DNA of 64,000 bases, taken from assembly GCF_003025615.1 (NCBI RefSeq), contig NZ_PYMJ01000003.1, positions 124,001 through 188,000 of the forward strand, written 5' to 3'. This DNA comes from Photobacterium frigidiphilum (lineage in GTDB: Bacteria; Pseudomonadota; Gammaproteobacteria; Enterobacterales; Vibrionaceae). The notes below the pieces were generated by a model. It was not told the DNA's origin. It was given only the letters and a program-made list of their open reading frames with translations, and did not search any database. Below, in pieces: positions 1 through 10,075 of the stretch. The position numbers and the translations under genes were made by a program. Numbering within the stretch: the stretch's first letter is position 1; each line of letters begins with the position of its first letter.

Positions 1-90
1 GACTGGGAAAAAACCCGACTTTCGAAGTTCTATTTCAATCGCTCTTCGAAAAGGGCGGCTATCTTCTACAACTAATATTTTTTGTTCCAT
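1..90 (-). CDS. Response regulator, N-terminal fragment (cut by window edge)
   Basis: Reading the minus strand from an ATG at 90 gives about 30 residues starting MEQKILVVEDSRPFRRAIE. The hydrophobic strand followed by the acidic pair E9-D10 is the usual opening of a CheY-like receiver domain, whose phospho-acceptor Asp would lie further on, outside the window. An AAGG stretch sits about 12 nt upstream of the ATG. The output domain cannot be seen, so the signal and target are unknown. The gene is divergent from nothing recognisable; the 570 bp to its right hold only repeats. Confidence 0.7.
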   Translation of the reverse strand, partial: MEQKILVVEDSRPFRRAIEIELRKSGFFPV

Positions 91-663
91 TGTTACGGCA
101 ACCTTGAGGAGATTATCTAATAGTTGAGTGATGTATCATTATGTGTTTTCAGGCGAAAGATTATGCGCTATTTTACAATATGATACAAATAAAGATGTCA
201 AAAAAAAGTCTACAAATGAAGGTGATAACGGAAAAGTGACTATTTATTGACGGTGTTAGTTATATGGTATGCCATTCATGCTTTGGTAAACAATATCTTA
301 AGCTTTAATGTTAATTTTTTGTTCTCAACCTGGTCGGTTTGTATGTCAATTGCTCGCCAGTGTTCATTGTTACTGATGGCTGGTATTGATAAAAAGCATA
401 TTAGTTATCATTCAGTTGTTATGTTTACAGCGAGTCTTTAAGTAAAATTAAACAGAAGTGATACGTAAAAATATAAAGCAACAAAAGTTAAACGCAGATG
501 AATAGTTATCTTATATACCCAAGCTACCTTGGGTATAAACCTGCCCCCTTTGATGTTCCAAAAATGAAGATTCAAAGAGGGGGAGTGTTGTACTTAGTTC
601 ATGAATTTGGCAGTCATAATTTTATGGCTTATGGCTTATGGCTTATGGCTTATGGCTTATGGC
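91..663. other. Intergenic stretch with repeats, no gene supported
   Basis: No convincing gene is seen between the response regulator and the AsmA-family gene. It would contain the response regulator promoter. The right half holds a palindrome (514-537), a longer hairpin with arms CCCCCTTTGA (544-553) and TCAAAGaGGGGG (572-583), and the tandem 7-bp array (624-665). Open frames here read through the repeats and lack ribosome binding sites. Confidence 0.6.
514..537. repeat. Palindrome of the TATACCCAAG repeat family
   Basis: Perfect 10-bp arms TATACCCAAG and CTTGGGTATA enclose a 4-nt loop. The same terminal sequence bounds the 264-bp element at 21482-21745 and occurs as single ends at 5865-5877 and 48283-48297. 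This copy looks like two element ends joined without an interior, either a deletion remnant or a minimal repeat unit. Confidence 0.7.
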
Positions 664-665
664 TT
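624..665. repeat. Six tandem copies of the 7-mer ATGGCTT
   Basis: Six perfect head-to-tail copies of ATGGCTT are followed by a partial copy. The array runs into the stop codon (664-666) of the minus-strand AsmA-family gene, so the last unit supplies part of the TAA. Because the array is 3' of the stop, a change in copy number would not shift the reading frame. Confidence 0.9.
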
Positions 666-3600
666 ATTGGCCTTGCCAAATCCTCTCACAGGTTTGACTA
701 CCATCTTGTTCAAGCGGTTTTTCGATTAACCAACGAATCGGTGATACAACGGGGCTTGTCGTAAAGCGAACCGAAGTTTCGAAAATAGCAGACCAAGGTA
801 CATCCAGATCGAAGTCTTCAAACTTACCATGTACTTCTACTGGGGTTTGTAAGCTGAATATTTGCGCCTTCTTTGACTTAGGGCTTAGGTATAAATCAAA
901 CGCGCGATCAGCATAACTGGCATTAAACAAACCATTGACTTGAATGCGAGTGGTATCAAGTAGCAAGTTACGTTGAGTCATTGTTCCCTGTTTAATATCC
1001 ATGCCCGCTGCAACACAATTTAATACCGATGGGTCATTATTGGTAAAGTTGGGTAAAATGGCATCGGTTAAGCTTACAGCCCACAGATCAATTAAGTTGG
1101 CTTCAAATGTTTTAGGCCAAGCAGCAAAGCCAATGAATCCGTTCGCATTATTCATCAGTGTATCTGGGGTATTGGCGATGCTTGTTAGGTTAAATTGCGT
1201 ACTTATTTTACCGTGCATGTCTGTGTTCGGATCGAGTCGACGAGCAAGAATGCCATAATCAAAATTGGTTACTTTACCTTGCAGGTTAATATCAAACATT
1301 TCTTGTTTGGCTTTCACTTCACCATGGATATTGATATCGCCACCGGGTAATTTCACATGCAATGGTTGCAGAGTGAATTGCCCTTGCTCTAGTTGCCAAT
1401 ATAGTTTTCCCGCGCCTAGCCAGTCATCACCCGATCGTACTTCATCCACATCGAGCTTGAAGTTAGCGTTCACTATCTCTAAACCTTCAGGGCTAATAAC
1501 GGGCACTGCATCACTATCTTTGTTCTTGCTATCGATAGGAATACTTTCAATAGTTTGTTCTTTATCTAACCATGCTTGCCAACCAGTAGTCTTAAAGTTA
1601 TTAATTTGGATAAATGGTGCATGCAAAGTGATATCAACGAAAGGGCGATCTTGCCCTTTCATTGGCGGAATAATGTCACCTTTTCCCATCAGTTTACTGT
1701 CACCCACCTGTACCATCATATCGCGCAGGTGGTAGCCGATATCATCCATCGACATTTGAGCCGCTAGTTTTACTGGGCCATAAGGGGGCAGTTCAACACC
1801 GGTAAATACGTTAAAGCGATCTAAGTTCGGTGTGTAAGCATCAAAAGCGAGATTTAAACGTTTAATGTCCATTGGCAGGGTAACGTTAGAGCGCGCATTG
1901 AATGCCATATCACCCACATTAACCGTTAAATTAACGGGCATTGATTTTCGTCCGTCATTAGCTTGTTTAAGTGACAATGAATCCAATTTTATAGAAACAG
2001 CGTGTTCAGATGCTTGTCCAGCTATTTTTAGCTGTGTTGCATCATTAGGACCCGTAATAAAGTGTCCATTATCAAGTGAAACATTAATGGCTTTTCCTGT
2101 GTAAACATCAGCGAGTTTAAGTTCGCCTCCCGACATTTTAGCCTCAATTTTGGCTTGTTCCATTAACTCGATAATCGTGCGACCCGATAGGTCAATGGCA
2201 AGTTGGGCTGATTTAAGCTTCATGCTCAAATCATCGGTCACATCAAACTGCGATAAAATACGACCAATATCGGAATTATTAACACCAAGATTGAGCTGCG
2301 TACTAATGTTTGCATTATTTAAGTTAAACGCAATATCTCCGTTATAACGACTGCCTGCATAGCTAGCGCCAAAAGGGGAAGCTGGCATTTTTCCGTTTCG
2401 CACTTTTCCTGTGAAGTTCACGTTATCGACGTGTTGATCTGCCCATGTCATTGTCTTTACGCGAAGTGATAAATCAGCATCTGCAATAACAAGATCATTG
2501 CCTAATAGCGGCACATCTAGATTCACACCTTGTGTCGGTACTGCTTGTTCTACTTGGGGTAATTCATCATCGTTAACAAACTGACCAAATTGCGTGAAAT
2601 CCAATTGATCAAATTGCATGTTAAGCACTAAAAATGGGTTACCGTCTTCTGGTCGCCATTTTGCTTCAAATTGCCCTTTGGTGTTCATTAAAGATAAAGA
2701 GGGTATATCAAGGTTGATCCACTTATCTTGATAAGTCAGTTTACCGTTTAATGCAATTTCACCGTTTACATTAGTTTGCGTACCTAACCAAGGGCTTAGT
2801 TTGCTAGCATCATCGCCTTGAACGGTTAGGTTGAACCAACTGCCTTCTTGCCATTGAGTGCCGACTAATAAGCCTTGTGCTTTTACATCTAAAACTGAGC
2901 TATCGATATGTAATCGTGTTGGCCAATCGCGACCATTAATAATGTCACCGAGCGTGCCAGCTTTAGCCGTTACATGGGTCGGAATACCCATGAGCTCGCC
3001 TTGAATATCAGAGCTGAAAGGGCGATTCATTCCTGCTGCTAATTGGGCGGTATCAATTGCAAATGTTGCTTGGCTGCCCCAGCCGACGTTGGCATCATCA
3101 ATTGAAAGTGCAATTTGGCTGTTATCTAACCATTCTTGCAGTTTGGTGCCTTGCGTGGTGATTGTTAACTCAGACGATGTTAGGTGACCAGAGGCGTAAG
3201 GAATACCGGTTAACCAGCCCGCAATTTCCCCTAGAGACGAATCTTTTGCTCCCAGTGTAATATCGACATTCGATGTCCATTCTGTTGCATCGATCGTTGC
3301 ATTACCACGAAATGGTACATTGGCAATGTCTGCGGTCATTGGCGCTTGTAGTTTTCCGTCGATCCCTTCGATATTTAGCGATAAATTGGCGACGTTTGTA
3401 CCTAGCCCTTTCACTTCGCCTATATTTACACCGACTTTGGTGGTGGTTTTTGTCAGCCATTGGTCGAGTGCCCGCTGTAATGGTGACTGCTGTGGTGGTG
3501 CACCATAAGCCGACATCATCATTGGTTGTGGCTCTTCTGGTTGTAGCCATGGGCGCAAATCAATCAATGGAATATCGAGTTGCCCTTCAATAAAGTTATG

Positions 3601-4632
3601 ACCGTCTGTGTATGGCACATCCAGCTTAACGTCAAGGTAGCCTTTGGCTTGGGTTATCGGGCTTTGTAGCGAAAGGTCGGTAATCGCGAAATGATTCATA
3701 GAAGCGATGACATCAGCGTTTACGCTGAGTGGTGCGATAGGTTTTACATCAAGCCCTAATAAATCTTCAATGGGGCGGGTATCTTGCCAATCAAGCTGCA
3801 CTGTAGCGTGTGACTCACCTTGTTGCAGCGGTACGACATTCGCATCGATGTTAAGTTGCGCACCTGCAAATTCTCCTTTCGCTTTCAGTAAACCCTGCTG
3901 CTCATTAATTAGGGTTTCCAGATCGCCTTCAAGGGTTAAATCATAATCTTGCCCTAGGGTGTGCCCTTTAATATCAAGCTGCCATGTATCTGGTTTGGTC
4001 AGATTAAGGTTTTCTAAAAACAAGCCAATATATTGATTTTGAGTCTGATCTTCATAAGCGAATGTAATATTTTTCGCTGAAATGCTGTCACTTAAACGTA
4101 ATGAGAAAGGCAATCCGGAATTCGATGGGTCTTGGCTTTCATCATTAACATTTAGGTTTACTGCGCTTGCTGGTGAGGGCTGCTCATTAAATGCCCAATT
4201 GGTTACGCCATCGGCTGTCTTGGTTAAATTAAGCGCGATATCTTCAAACTCAAGATGATCAATTTTCAAGGTATTATTTAAAAGCGATAACACTGATATT
4301 TGGGCTTCTAAGTAACCTGATGTCAGCATTGGTTGCCATGGAATAGCCTCAATATTACCGATCATTACTCCTTCAAGCCGAATAGCCGGGCTGAATGAGA
4401 TCTCAAGTTCGATATCGCCTGTTATTTCAGCGTCGCGATGAAGGTTATCGGTTAGCCATTGATTAATGTAAGTACGGTGTGGCGCGAGATCTAAATTAAC
4501 GCCGTAACTTAATACGCCCGTTATTAGGATCATTGGACTTAAAAGGCCAATCGAGGCCCATTTGGCAATTTTTTTTAATCGACGAGGCTTAATAGAAGGC
4601 GAAGCGTCTGTTTGTGAATGCGGTTGAGTCAT
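664..4632 (-). CDS. AsmA-family envelope protein
   Basis: A 1322-aa protein with a short basic N-terminus, one membrane anchor near residues 25-48, and a very long beta-rich periplasmic part. The N-terminal region (through about residue 130) and the C-terminal AsmA_2-like region support membership of the AsmA family. This family includes inner-membrane proteins with long periplasmic beta-grooves thought to carry phospholipids towards the outer membrane. It is about twice the length of E. coli AsmA, nearer the large YhdP/TamB-like members, but I cannot say which. The start at 4632 has only a weak ribosome site. It is divergent from murQ and appears monocistronic. Confidence 0.85.
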   Translation of the reverse strand: MTQPHSQTDASPSIKPRRLKKIAKWASIGLLSPMILITGVLSYGVNLDLAPHRTYINQWLTDNLHRDAEITGDIELEISFSPAIRLEGVMIGNIEAIPWQPMLTSGYLEAQISVLSLLNNTLKIDHLEFEDIALNLTKTADGVTNWAFNEQPSPASAVNLNVNDESQDPSNSGLPFSLRLSDSISAKNITFAYEDQTQNQYIGLFLENLNLTKPDTWQLDIKGHTLGQDYDLTLEGDLETLINEQQGLLKAKGEFAGAQLNIDANVVPLQQGESHATVQLDWQDTRPIEDLLGLDVKPIAPLSVNADVIASMNHFAITDLSLQSPITQAKGYLDVKLDVPYTDGHNFIEGQLDIPLIDLRPWLQPEEPQPMMMSAYGAPPQQSPLQRALDQWLTKTTTKVGVNIGEVKGLGTNVANLSLNIEGIDGKLQAPMTADIANVPFRGNATIDATEWTSNVDITLGAKDSSLGEIAGWLTGIPYASGHLTSSELTITTQGTKLQEWLDNSQIALSIDDANVGWGSQATFAIDTAQLAAGMNRPFSSDIQGELMGIPTHVTAKAGTLGDIINGRDWPTRLHIDSSVLDVKAQGLLVGTQWQEGSWFNLTVQGDDASKLSPWLGTQTNVNGEIALNGKLTYQDKWINLDIPSLSLMNTKGQFEAKWRPEDGNPFLVLNMQFDQLDFTQFGQFVNDDELPQVEQAVPTQGVNLDVPLLGNDLVIADADLSLRVKTMTWADQHVDNVNFTGKVRNGKMPASPFGASYAGSRYNGDIAFNLNNANISTQLNLGVNNSDIGRILSQFDVTDDLSMKLKSAQLAIDLSGRTIIELMEQAKIEAKMSGGELKLADVYTGKAINVSLDNGHFITGPNDATQLKIAGQASEHAVSIKLDSLSLKQANDGRKSMPVNLTVNVGDMAFNARSNVTLPMDIKRLNLAFDAYTPNLDRFNVFTGVELPPYGPVKLAAQMSMDDIGYHLRDMMVQVGDSKLMGKGDIIPPMKGQDRPFVDITLHAPFIQINNFKTTGWQAWLDKEQTIESIPIDSKNKDSDAVPVISPEGLEIVNANFKLDVDEVRSGDDWLGAGKLYWQLEQGQFTLQPLHVKLPGGDINIHGEVKAKQEMFDINLQGKVTNFDYGILARRLDPNTDMHGKISTQFNLTSIANTPDTLMNNANGFIGFAAWPKTFEANLIDLWAVSLTDAILPNFTNNDPSVLNCVAAGMDIKQGTMTQRNLLLDTTRIQVNGLFNASYADRAFDLYLSPKSKKAQIFSLQTPVEVHGKFEDFDLDVPWSAIFETSVRFTTSPVVSPIRWLIEKPLEQDGSQTCERIWQGQ

Positions 4633-4922
4633 AAATTAAGCGCTTTAAATGTCCAGGATAAATAATAAATTGGATGATGTTTTATTGCTTAAGATATCAT
4701 GAATAAGGGCTTTACAGATATGAGTTGACCATAAAATGACAGTACAAATTACCTGTATCCGTAATCAGTCTTACTAAAGGTAAGCTAGTATCTCGGTGGC
4801 GTATTTCTCTTGGATTACCCTGTAAAGCCGTTATGAAGGGAATTAATATAAAATATGCGTGTTGTTGCTAAATATAAAATTCCCTATTATCTAACGCTAC
4901 ATACCGATATTGAGCCAATGCC

Positions 4923-5831
4923 ATGAAAATTGATTTAACCAATCTGATTACCGAAAGCCGTAATGCAGCCAGCCAGCACATCGATACCTTATCAACCATC
5001 GATATGTTGAAAGTGATCAATGACGAAGATAAAAAAGTGGCATTAGCGGTTGAACAAATATTACCAGAAATTAGCCAAGTGGTAGATGCCATCACTGAGG
5101 CATTTAAAAAGGGTGGGCGTTTAATTTATACCGGTGCTGGTACATCTGGTCGTCTGGGTATTTTAGACGCGAGTGAGTGCCCACCTACTTATGGTTCTAA
5201 ACCTGAACAAGTTGTTGGTCTTATTGCTGGCGGTCATACTGCTATTTTACGTGCAGTAGAAAATGCAGAAGATAACCGTGAGTTGGGTGAAGGTGATTTA
5301 AAAGACCTTAATTTTAATGAAAAAGATGTGCTCGTCGGAATAGCGGCAAGTGGACGTACTCCTTATGTTTTAGGGGCAATGGCGTATGCAAAATCAGTGA
5401 ATGCTACTGTTGCTTGTATTAGCTGTAACCCCAATAGCCCTATGACAGCAGCTGCTGATATTAGTATCACGCCTGTTGTGGGTGCAGAAGTGGTAACGGG
5501 TTCATCCCGCATGAAAGCAGGCACTGCGCAGAAGTTGGTGCTGAATATGCTGACGACGGGAGCAATGATTCGTTCGGGTAAAGTGTTCGGCAATTTGATG
5601 GTCGATGTTGAAGCCACCAATGCCAAGTTGGTTGAACGTCAGAAGAAGATTGTTATTGAAGCAACCGACTGCAGCCGAGAAGAAGCAGAAAGTGCATTAG
5701 CCGCATGTAACGGACATTGCAAAACAGCAATCGTAATGGTGTTGGCACAGTTAAGTGCAGAAGAGGCAAAGCAGTTATTGGATAATAATAAAGGCTTTAT
5801 TCGTGCTGCGATTGCGGTAGAAAAAAGATGA
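4923..5831 (+). CDS. murQ: N-acetylmuramic acid 6-phosphate etherase
   Basis: Cleaves the lactyl ether of MurNAc-6-phosphate to give GlcNAc-6-phosphate and D-lactate in cytoplasmic cell-wall recycling. The 302-aa protein has the length of E. coli MurQ and carries the SIS-domain signatures [18 protein letters not shown] (about 75-92) and [15 protein letters not shown] (about 190-204). The usual partner PTS permease murP and regulator murR are not adjacent: the right neighbour is a UlaR-type repressor facing it. The ribosome site is weak, but the N-terminus aligns with the family start. Confidence 0.96.
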   Translation: MKIDLTNLITESRNAASQHIDTLSTIDMLKVINDEDKKVALAVEQILPEISQVVDAITEAFKKGGRLIYTGAGTSGRLGILDASECPPTYGSKPEQVVGLIAGGHTAILRAVENAEDNRELGEGDLKDLNFNEKDVLVGIAASGRTPYVLGAMAYAKSVNATVACISCNPNSPMTAAADISITPVVGAEVVTGSSRMKAGTAQKLVLNMLTTGAMIRSGKVFGNLMVDVEATNAKLVERQKKIVIEATDCSREEAESALAACNGHCKTAIVMVLAQLSAEEAKQLLDNNKGFIRAAIAVEKR

Positions 5832-5864
5832 CGATTCTTCGGAGAGTTACTTTCCGTCAGACAC

Positions 5865-5920
5865 TATACCCAAGCTAACTCAATATGTAGGGTTCAATGT
5901 TGATCACTAAACATTGAACC
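5865..5920. repeat. Repeat end plus strong hairpin after murQ
   Basis: TATACCCAAGCTA (5865-5877) matches the end of the dispersed repeat family. It is followed by a perfect 11-bp stem, GGTTCAATGTT (5891-5901) with AACATTGAACC (5910-5920). Flanking ACTCAAT and ATTGAGT extend the dyad imperfectly. There is no run of T, so this looks more like a diverged repeat element or 3' mRNA hairpin than an intrinsic terminator. Confidence 0.5.
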
Positions 5921-6025
5921 GCTATGCAATTGAGTATGCGCCATTGCTAGAAAATTAGATTTGCAAAAAAGTGTCTTCATCATCGAGACAGATAAAGAAA
6001 GATATTATGTATCTTTATTTTTCAT

Positions 6026-6781
6026 CTATACCAACATGACGTTGATACCTGTGTCTTTCAATTGAGTAATAACTTCTGGGTTAGCGTCTTTACCAGTGAT
6101 TAAAGTGTGAATCTTCGTCGCGTGGCAGAACAACATACCTGCGCGTTGACCAACTTTACTGCTATCTGTGAGTACGACCAATTTACCCACGTGATCTAAC
6201 ATTTTTTGTTCTGCCATCGCCGTGAGCATGTCCATTTTGTATAACCCATCAGCAGTTAACCCTTTACCGCTGGTGAACATCCAATGCCCAGCATATAACG
6301 ATGACACTTCGTCTTGTGGTGCTAAGGTGATGGACTGCGTTTTATTGTATTGGCCACCAATGATGACAACTCCATCGTGTTCTTCTTCAATTAGGTAGTT
6401 TGCCAACGGGAAAAAGTTGGTGATTACTTGCACATCTTGTCCACAAAGCTCTTGCCCTAATAGGAAGGCTGTTGAACCACAATTGATAACCGCACTTTCA
6501 CCCGGTGCAATCAGAGAGGCGGCTGCTTGGGCAATACGCACTTTTTCATCATGGTTTGAGACATGATTAATATTAAATGGAGACCAAACAGCTTTTTCTT
6601 GAGTGATGGCTTCTGCGCCATTACGGACTTTTCTTAACTTCTTCGAATCATTGAGCTTATTGATATCACGACGTGCTGTTGCCGGTGAAATATCATAGGC
6701 CTCGATAAGGCTATTTACGGTGATATATCGTTTCTGCTGCAAGAGTTCTAGGATGGCACTATGCCGTTGTGCTTCTGTCAT
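6026..6781 (-). CDS. ulaR: UlaR-like DeoR-family repressor (copy 1)
   Basis: A 251-aa protein, the same length as E. coli UlaR, with an N-terminal DeoR helix-turn-helix ([13 protein letters not shown], about 31-43) and a C-terminal sugar-phosphate sensor domain ([17 protein letters not shown] about 98-114; [19 protein letters not shown] about 168-186). UlaR represses ascorbate genes and is released by L-ascorbate-6-phosphate. It closes a minus-strand set ulaR2, ulaG, HAD phosphatase, ulaE, ulaR1, but over 200 bp before it contain two operator-like repeats, so it probably has its own autoregulated promoter. AAAGG precedes the ATG. A paralogue lies at 10076-10831, so which copy controls what is unknown. 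Confidence 0.9.
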   Translation of the reverse strand: MTEAQRHSAILELLQQKRYITVNSLIEAYDISPATARRDINKLNDSKKLRKVRNGAEAITQEKAVWSPFNINHVSNHDEKVRIAQAAASLIAPGESAVINCGSTAFLLGQELCGQDVQVITNFFPLANYLIEEEHDGVVIIGGQYNKTQSITLAPQDEVSSLYAGHWMFTSGKGLTADGLYKMDMLTAMAEQKMLDHVGKLVVLTDSSKVGQRAGMLFCHATKIHTLITGKDANPEVITQLKDTGINVMLV

Positions 6782-6793
6782 AGCATGCCTTTA

Positions 6794-6829
6794 TTATGAT
6801 TATTACTGACTGCTTATGATTGTATACCG
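6794..6829. promoter_or_regulatory. Candidate UlaR operators before ulaR copy 1
   Basis: TTATGATTATTACTGA (6794-6809) and TTATGATTGTATACCG (6814-6829) are 20 bp apart, about two helical turns. They match the motif TTRTGATTNNNANTGA that also recurs near ulaR copy 2 and the ulaA promoter. Binding is inferred from recurrence only. Confidence 0.5.
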
Positions 6830-7007
6830 CGAGTTATGAGATTAAAAGACGTCATCTGCTCGCATTAGCCGAGAAATGACACGTATCAAGTGTATGTATA
6901 GATTCTGTAAGCTCAGACGCATATCGTGTCGATTTTCAGCGCCTGAGTTAACAACTTTTCTTCGTGATGACGTCGATTTATGAGGTTAATGTAGGGAAGC
7001 TCAGGTA

Positions 7008-7880
7008 TTACGTGAGCGCAAACCCTGCTGCTTGTCCCATTTCAGTGAGACGAGTTTTTGCTAATTGAATGTTGTTGGCCCATTCATCATCTTGAGCCCA
7101 CATTTCAATTACCATAGGGGCAGCGTAGTCCATGTTAGCTAAGGTTTTGAAAATTGATGGGAAATCGACATCGCCTTCACCTATTACTAAGTCGCGGAAT
7201 TGGCCTTTACAGGTACTACTGACTTTTAATGTGTCTTTTAAGTGAATTTGGATGATGTGATCGCTGCTGAGTTGTAGCTCGGTACAGATATCATAATTCC
7301 ATCCGGTGATGTTGCCGACATCGGGGTAGGCCATGAAGTACGGTGAAGGAATGGCTTTTTTCAGTACTTCAAATTTGCCGAGTGAGTTGAGGTAAGGGGT
7401 ATCCATAATTTCGACACCTAGCATGATACCTGCGCGTTCTGCCATTTTTGTGGCTGCTTTCATGCCTTCGATGAAGCGTTGGTGGGTTACTGCGGTTTGT
7501 GGTTCGTAATACACGTCGTAACCGGCCAGCTGGATGCAGCGGATACCGAGTTTATAGGCCAAGTTGATGGCCTTCTCCATAATGACATAGGCTTCATGAC
7601 GAATCGCTTCATTTTCAGAACCGAAGGGGAACTTACGGTGTGCACTCAAACACATCGACTGTAATGGCAAGCCGTGTTGTTCGCATAAATGGCGTAGGTT
7701 GTAAATTTCTTCATCGCTCCAGTCTAAGCGTGCTCGACGTTCATCTGATTCATCGACCGAAATTTCAATAAAATCAAAACCAAGATCTTTTGCGGCTACG
7801 ATTTTTTGTTCCCATGACAAGTCTGCTGGCATAGCTTTTTCATACAAACCAAGGCGGAATTTCTTATTAAAATTATGCAT
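7008..7880 (-). CDS. ulaE: L-xylulose 5-phosphate 3-epimerase
   Basis: Converts L-xylulose-5-phosphate to L-ribulose-5-phosphate in the anaerobic ascorbate pathway. The 290-aa protein opens with the family signature (LGLYEKAMP, about 11-19). It has the TIM-barrel metal residues typical of the xylose-isomerase-like fold (FIEISVDESD about 36-45, GVEIMDTPYL about 155-164, QIHLKDT about 212-218). E. coli UlaE has 284 residues. The gene is 25 bp downstream of the HAD phosphatase gene, implying co-transcription. AGGTG lies a few bases before the ATG. Confidence 0.93.
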   Translation of the reverse strand: MHNFNKKFRLGLYEKAMPADLSWEQKIVAAKDLGFDFIEISVDESDERRARLDWSDEEIYNLRHLCEQHGLPLQSMCLSAHRKFPFGSENEAIRHEAYVIMEKAINLAYKLGIRCIQLAGYDVYYEPQTAVTHQRFIEGMKAATKMAERAGIMLGVEIMDTPYLNSLGKFEVLKKAIPSPYFMAYPDVGNITGWNYDICTELQLSSDHIIQIHLKDTLKVSSTCKGQFRDLVIGEGDVDFPSIFKTLANMDYAAPMVIEMWAQDDEWANNIQLAKTRLTEMGQAAGFALT

Positions 7881-7905
7881 ATATCACCTAAATTAAGTGG
7901 AGGGC

Positions 7906-8724
7906 TTAGAAGCAATCTGCGATGATTTCACTGATGCCTTGGTCGTTATTTGTGGTGGTTGTGATACGGTCTGCGATCTGCTTGACTGCCTCATCGGCAT
8001 TGGCCATGGCGACGCCGAGCCCTGCAAGGGTGATCATGGAAATGTCATTGTGGTTATCACCTATCGCTACAACCTTGCTTGGGTCAATGTGTTGGTCTGC
8101 TAAGTATTCAGCCAAGCGAAAGCCTTTAGTGTTGCCTTTGTTGGAAAAATCGATACGGTTCGACCACGACTTCTCACCAGTAAAAGTGCTACGAATAAAC
8201 GGTAATTCTGCGAAATGTGTGATGTTTTCAATGTCACCTTCAACCACGAATTTCCAGATGTAGGCGTTGTTGTCGATTTCATCCAAGAAAGAATGAATGC
8301 GTTCAATCTCGGGTTTAATGTCATCAGGAAACTGTTGCGACCAGATTTCCATTGCTTCCATATAGTGGATGGGTGTTTTAGCCGAGAATGTCATTTTGTT
8401 GGTGACGTACATCACCATGTTCAGTTTGTTTTGCTGTGCCAACGTGACAAATTGACGGGCATTGTCGTGAGAAATGGCCTGTTCAGTGATCACGCTGTTG
8501 GTTGAATAGTCATATACATAGGTGCCATTGCAGCAAATGATCGGGGTATCGAGTTCGAGATCATGGTGGTATGGACGGGCGGCGGTATGGTGGCGGCCTG
8601 TGACTAACAACACAGTAGTGGTGTCTTTAATGCGTGCGATTGCGTCCTTTATTTCGGGTAAGATCTGATGGTCAGTGGTTAATGTCGTGCCATCTAAATC
8701 TAAGGCCAGCACGGAGTAAGTCAT
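7906..8724 (-). CDS. Cof-type HAD phosphatase
   Basis: A 272-aa haloacid-dehalogenase hydrolase close in size to E. coli YidA. Motif I is LDLDGTTL (residues 8-15, nucleophile Asp about 9). Motif II is LLVTGR, and motif III/IV is GDNHNDISMI near residue 225. The open frame extends upstream, but AAAGGGA 8 nt before the ATG at 8724 and the family length support this start. Such enzymes dephosphorylate sugar phosphates. Its position between ulaG and ulaE suggests it acts on an ascorbate-pathway phosphate, perhaps to relieve phosphosugar stress, which is inference. Confidence 0.88.
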   Translation of the reverse strand: MTYSVLALDLDGTTLTTDHQILPEIKDAIARIKDTTTVLLVTGRHHTAARPYHHDLELDTPIICCNGTYVYDYSTNSVITEQAISHDNARQFVTLAQQNKLNMVMYVTNKMTFSAKTPIHYMEAMEIWSQQFPDDIKPEIERIHSFLDEIDNNAYIWKFVVEGDIENITHFAELPFIRSTFTGEKSWSNRIDFSNKGNTKGFRLAEYLADQHIDPSKVVAIGDNHNDISMITLAGLGVAMANADEAVKQIADRITTTTNNDQGISEIIADCF

Positions 8725-8786
8725 GTTTATTCCCTTTGATTGAATCGCGTAAACCATATAAGTAAACGGGAAATGGTGAGTCCTGT

Positions 8787-8815
8787 CCTTTCATTACTCG
8801 GTGAGAAATGAAAGG
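8787..8815. other. Hairpin between ulaG and the HAD phosphatase gene
   Basis: CCTTTCATT (8787-8795) pairs perfectly with AATGAAAGG (8807-8815), and an inner CTC/GAG extends the stem. There is no T-run on either strand. It may protect or attenuate the minus-strand mRNA between the two genes rather than terminate it. Confidence 0.5.
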
Positions 8816-8898
8816 GCTACCTTCCAACACAAACGATGCGAACCGAAAACAGGAAGATAGCCACAGGTTTTTTTTGTAGGATTAAGAGTTTTTAATAC

Positions 8899-9966
8899 TT
8901 ACAAGAATGCCTTGAATGGTAATTCTGGTTCGTCTGTAAAGATGTCGGCAAAACCACGAGGGTGCTGGTAGTACATCTTCGCTTGGTCTGTTGGGAAGGT
9001 GTATTTACCGCCCACTTGCCAGAAGAAAGGACTAAATCCATAACCCAGACGATCTTTTTTCATCTTCCATAACACTTCAATTTCACGAGGATCGTTTTGG
9101 AAGTTGGCCCAAATATCGTGATGGAAAGGCATAACGACTTGCGCATCTAATGATTCTCCGGCACGCAAGATGTCGGAAGCGGTCATTTTGTCGGTTACGC
9201 CACGTGGGTTTTCGCCGTAAGACAACAGAGCGACATCAATTTGATTATCGTTGCCGTGTTTTGCGTAGTAATTTGAGTAGTGTGAATCCCCAGAGTGGTA
9301 AACATTACCACCCGTAGTTTTCACCAAATAGTTCACTGCGCGGTCGTCCATGCCATCTAAAATCGACTTGTCGTACGAAGAGGTGCCTTCTGGTAGTGTC
9401 ACCAATGCAGTACGGTCGAAAGCGTCCAATACTTTGATGGTTATATCGCCCACCGGAATCTCATCACCAACTTTGGCTATAATGCATCGATCTTCTGGCA
9501 CGCCCCAGCCTGTCCATAGATCCACACAAGCTTTTGGTCCGATGAATTTCACGTGCTCACCACAGTTATGCAGTACTGCAGAGGCAACGTTAATATCGAT
9601 GTGATCGGCATGATCATGGGTAGCCAATACCGCATCAATATTTTTAATCCCGAATGGGTCAAGTACGAACGGTGAAGTTCGTAGGTTCGGCTGTAAGTTG
9701 CGAACACCACCCATACGCATCATCTGATGCTGATTTTTCATGTGTGGGTTGCCGTGTGTTCTCTTACCCGTACCACACCAAAAATCGATAGAAATGTTGG
9801 TATTACCTTCAGATTTTAGCCAAATTCCCGTACAACCGAGCCACCACATTGCAAAGGTACCTGGCTGCACATCTTCGTGATCAATTTCTTCGTTTAGCCA
9901 TGTGCCCCACTCAGGGAACGTATTGAGAATCCATGATTCGCGGGTAATTTCGTCAACTTTGCTCAT
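8899..9966 (-). CDS. ulaG: L-ascorbate-6-phosphate lactonase
   Basis: Opens the lactone ring of L-ascorbate-6-phosphate to give 3-keto-L-gulonate-6-phosphate, a cytoplasmic step after PTS import. The 355-aa product (E. coli UlaG has 354) is a metallo-beta-lactamase-fold enzyme. Its metal motif is H117-D-H119-A-D121-H122, with later histidines at YHSGDSHYS and PFHHDIW. A ribosome site AAAGGT precedes the ATG. It is the first gene of a minus-strand set with the HAD phosphatase and ulaE. Confidence 0.96.
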   Translation of the reverse strand: MSKVDEITRESWILNTFPEWGTWLNEEIDHEDVQPGTFAMWWLGCTGIWLKSEGNTNISIDFWCGTGKRTHGNPHMKNQHQMMRMGGVRNLQPNLRTSPFVLDPFGIKNIDAVLATHDHADHIDINVASAVLHNCGEHVKFIGPKACVDLWTGWGVPEDRCIIAKVGDEIPVGDITIKVLDAFDRTALVTLPEGTSSYDKSILDGMDDRAVNYLVKTTGGNVYHSGDSHYSNYYAKHGNDNQIDVALLSYGENPRGVTDKMTASDILRAGESLDAQVVMPFHHDIWANFQNDPREIEVLWKMKKDRLGYGFSPFFWQVGGKYTFPTDQAKMYYQHPRGFADIFTDEPELPFKAFL

Positions 9967-9993
9967 CTGATAGACCTTTCGTTAAATGAATTT

Positions 9994-10031
9994 AAAAAAT
10001 CGTCCGAAACGTGCCGGTATGGTGCGTTTCG
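9994..10031 (-). terminator. Likely terminator of ulaR copy 2
   Basis: On the minus strand a 7-bp stem CGAAACG/CGTTTCG (10025-10031 with 10005-10011) encloses 13 nt and is followed after 5 nt by six T (complement of 9994-9999). It would separate the repressor gene from ulaG. The loop is rather long. Confidence 0.5.
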
Positions 10032-10075
10032 CTATAAAAACAAATGCGTACTTTTTTCTATATCTGGGTATTGGT

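Noticed and set aside
247..441. 64-codon plus-strand frame
   Set aside because: No ribosome site, odd composition and no recognisable motif; treated as intergenic.
498..764. 88-codon frame reading through the 7-bp repeats
   Set aside because: Its repeated Met-Ala-Tyr-Gly-Leu-Trp-Leu pattern is just the tandem repeat translated, and it overlaps the end of the AsmA-family gene.
3273..3593. Long open frames opposite the AsmA-family gene
   Set aside because: They lie antisense within a well supported gene and show no ribosome sites or motifs.
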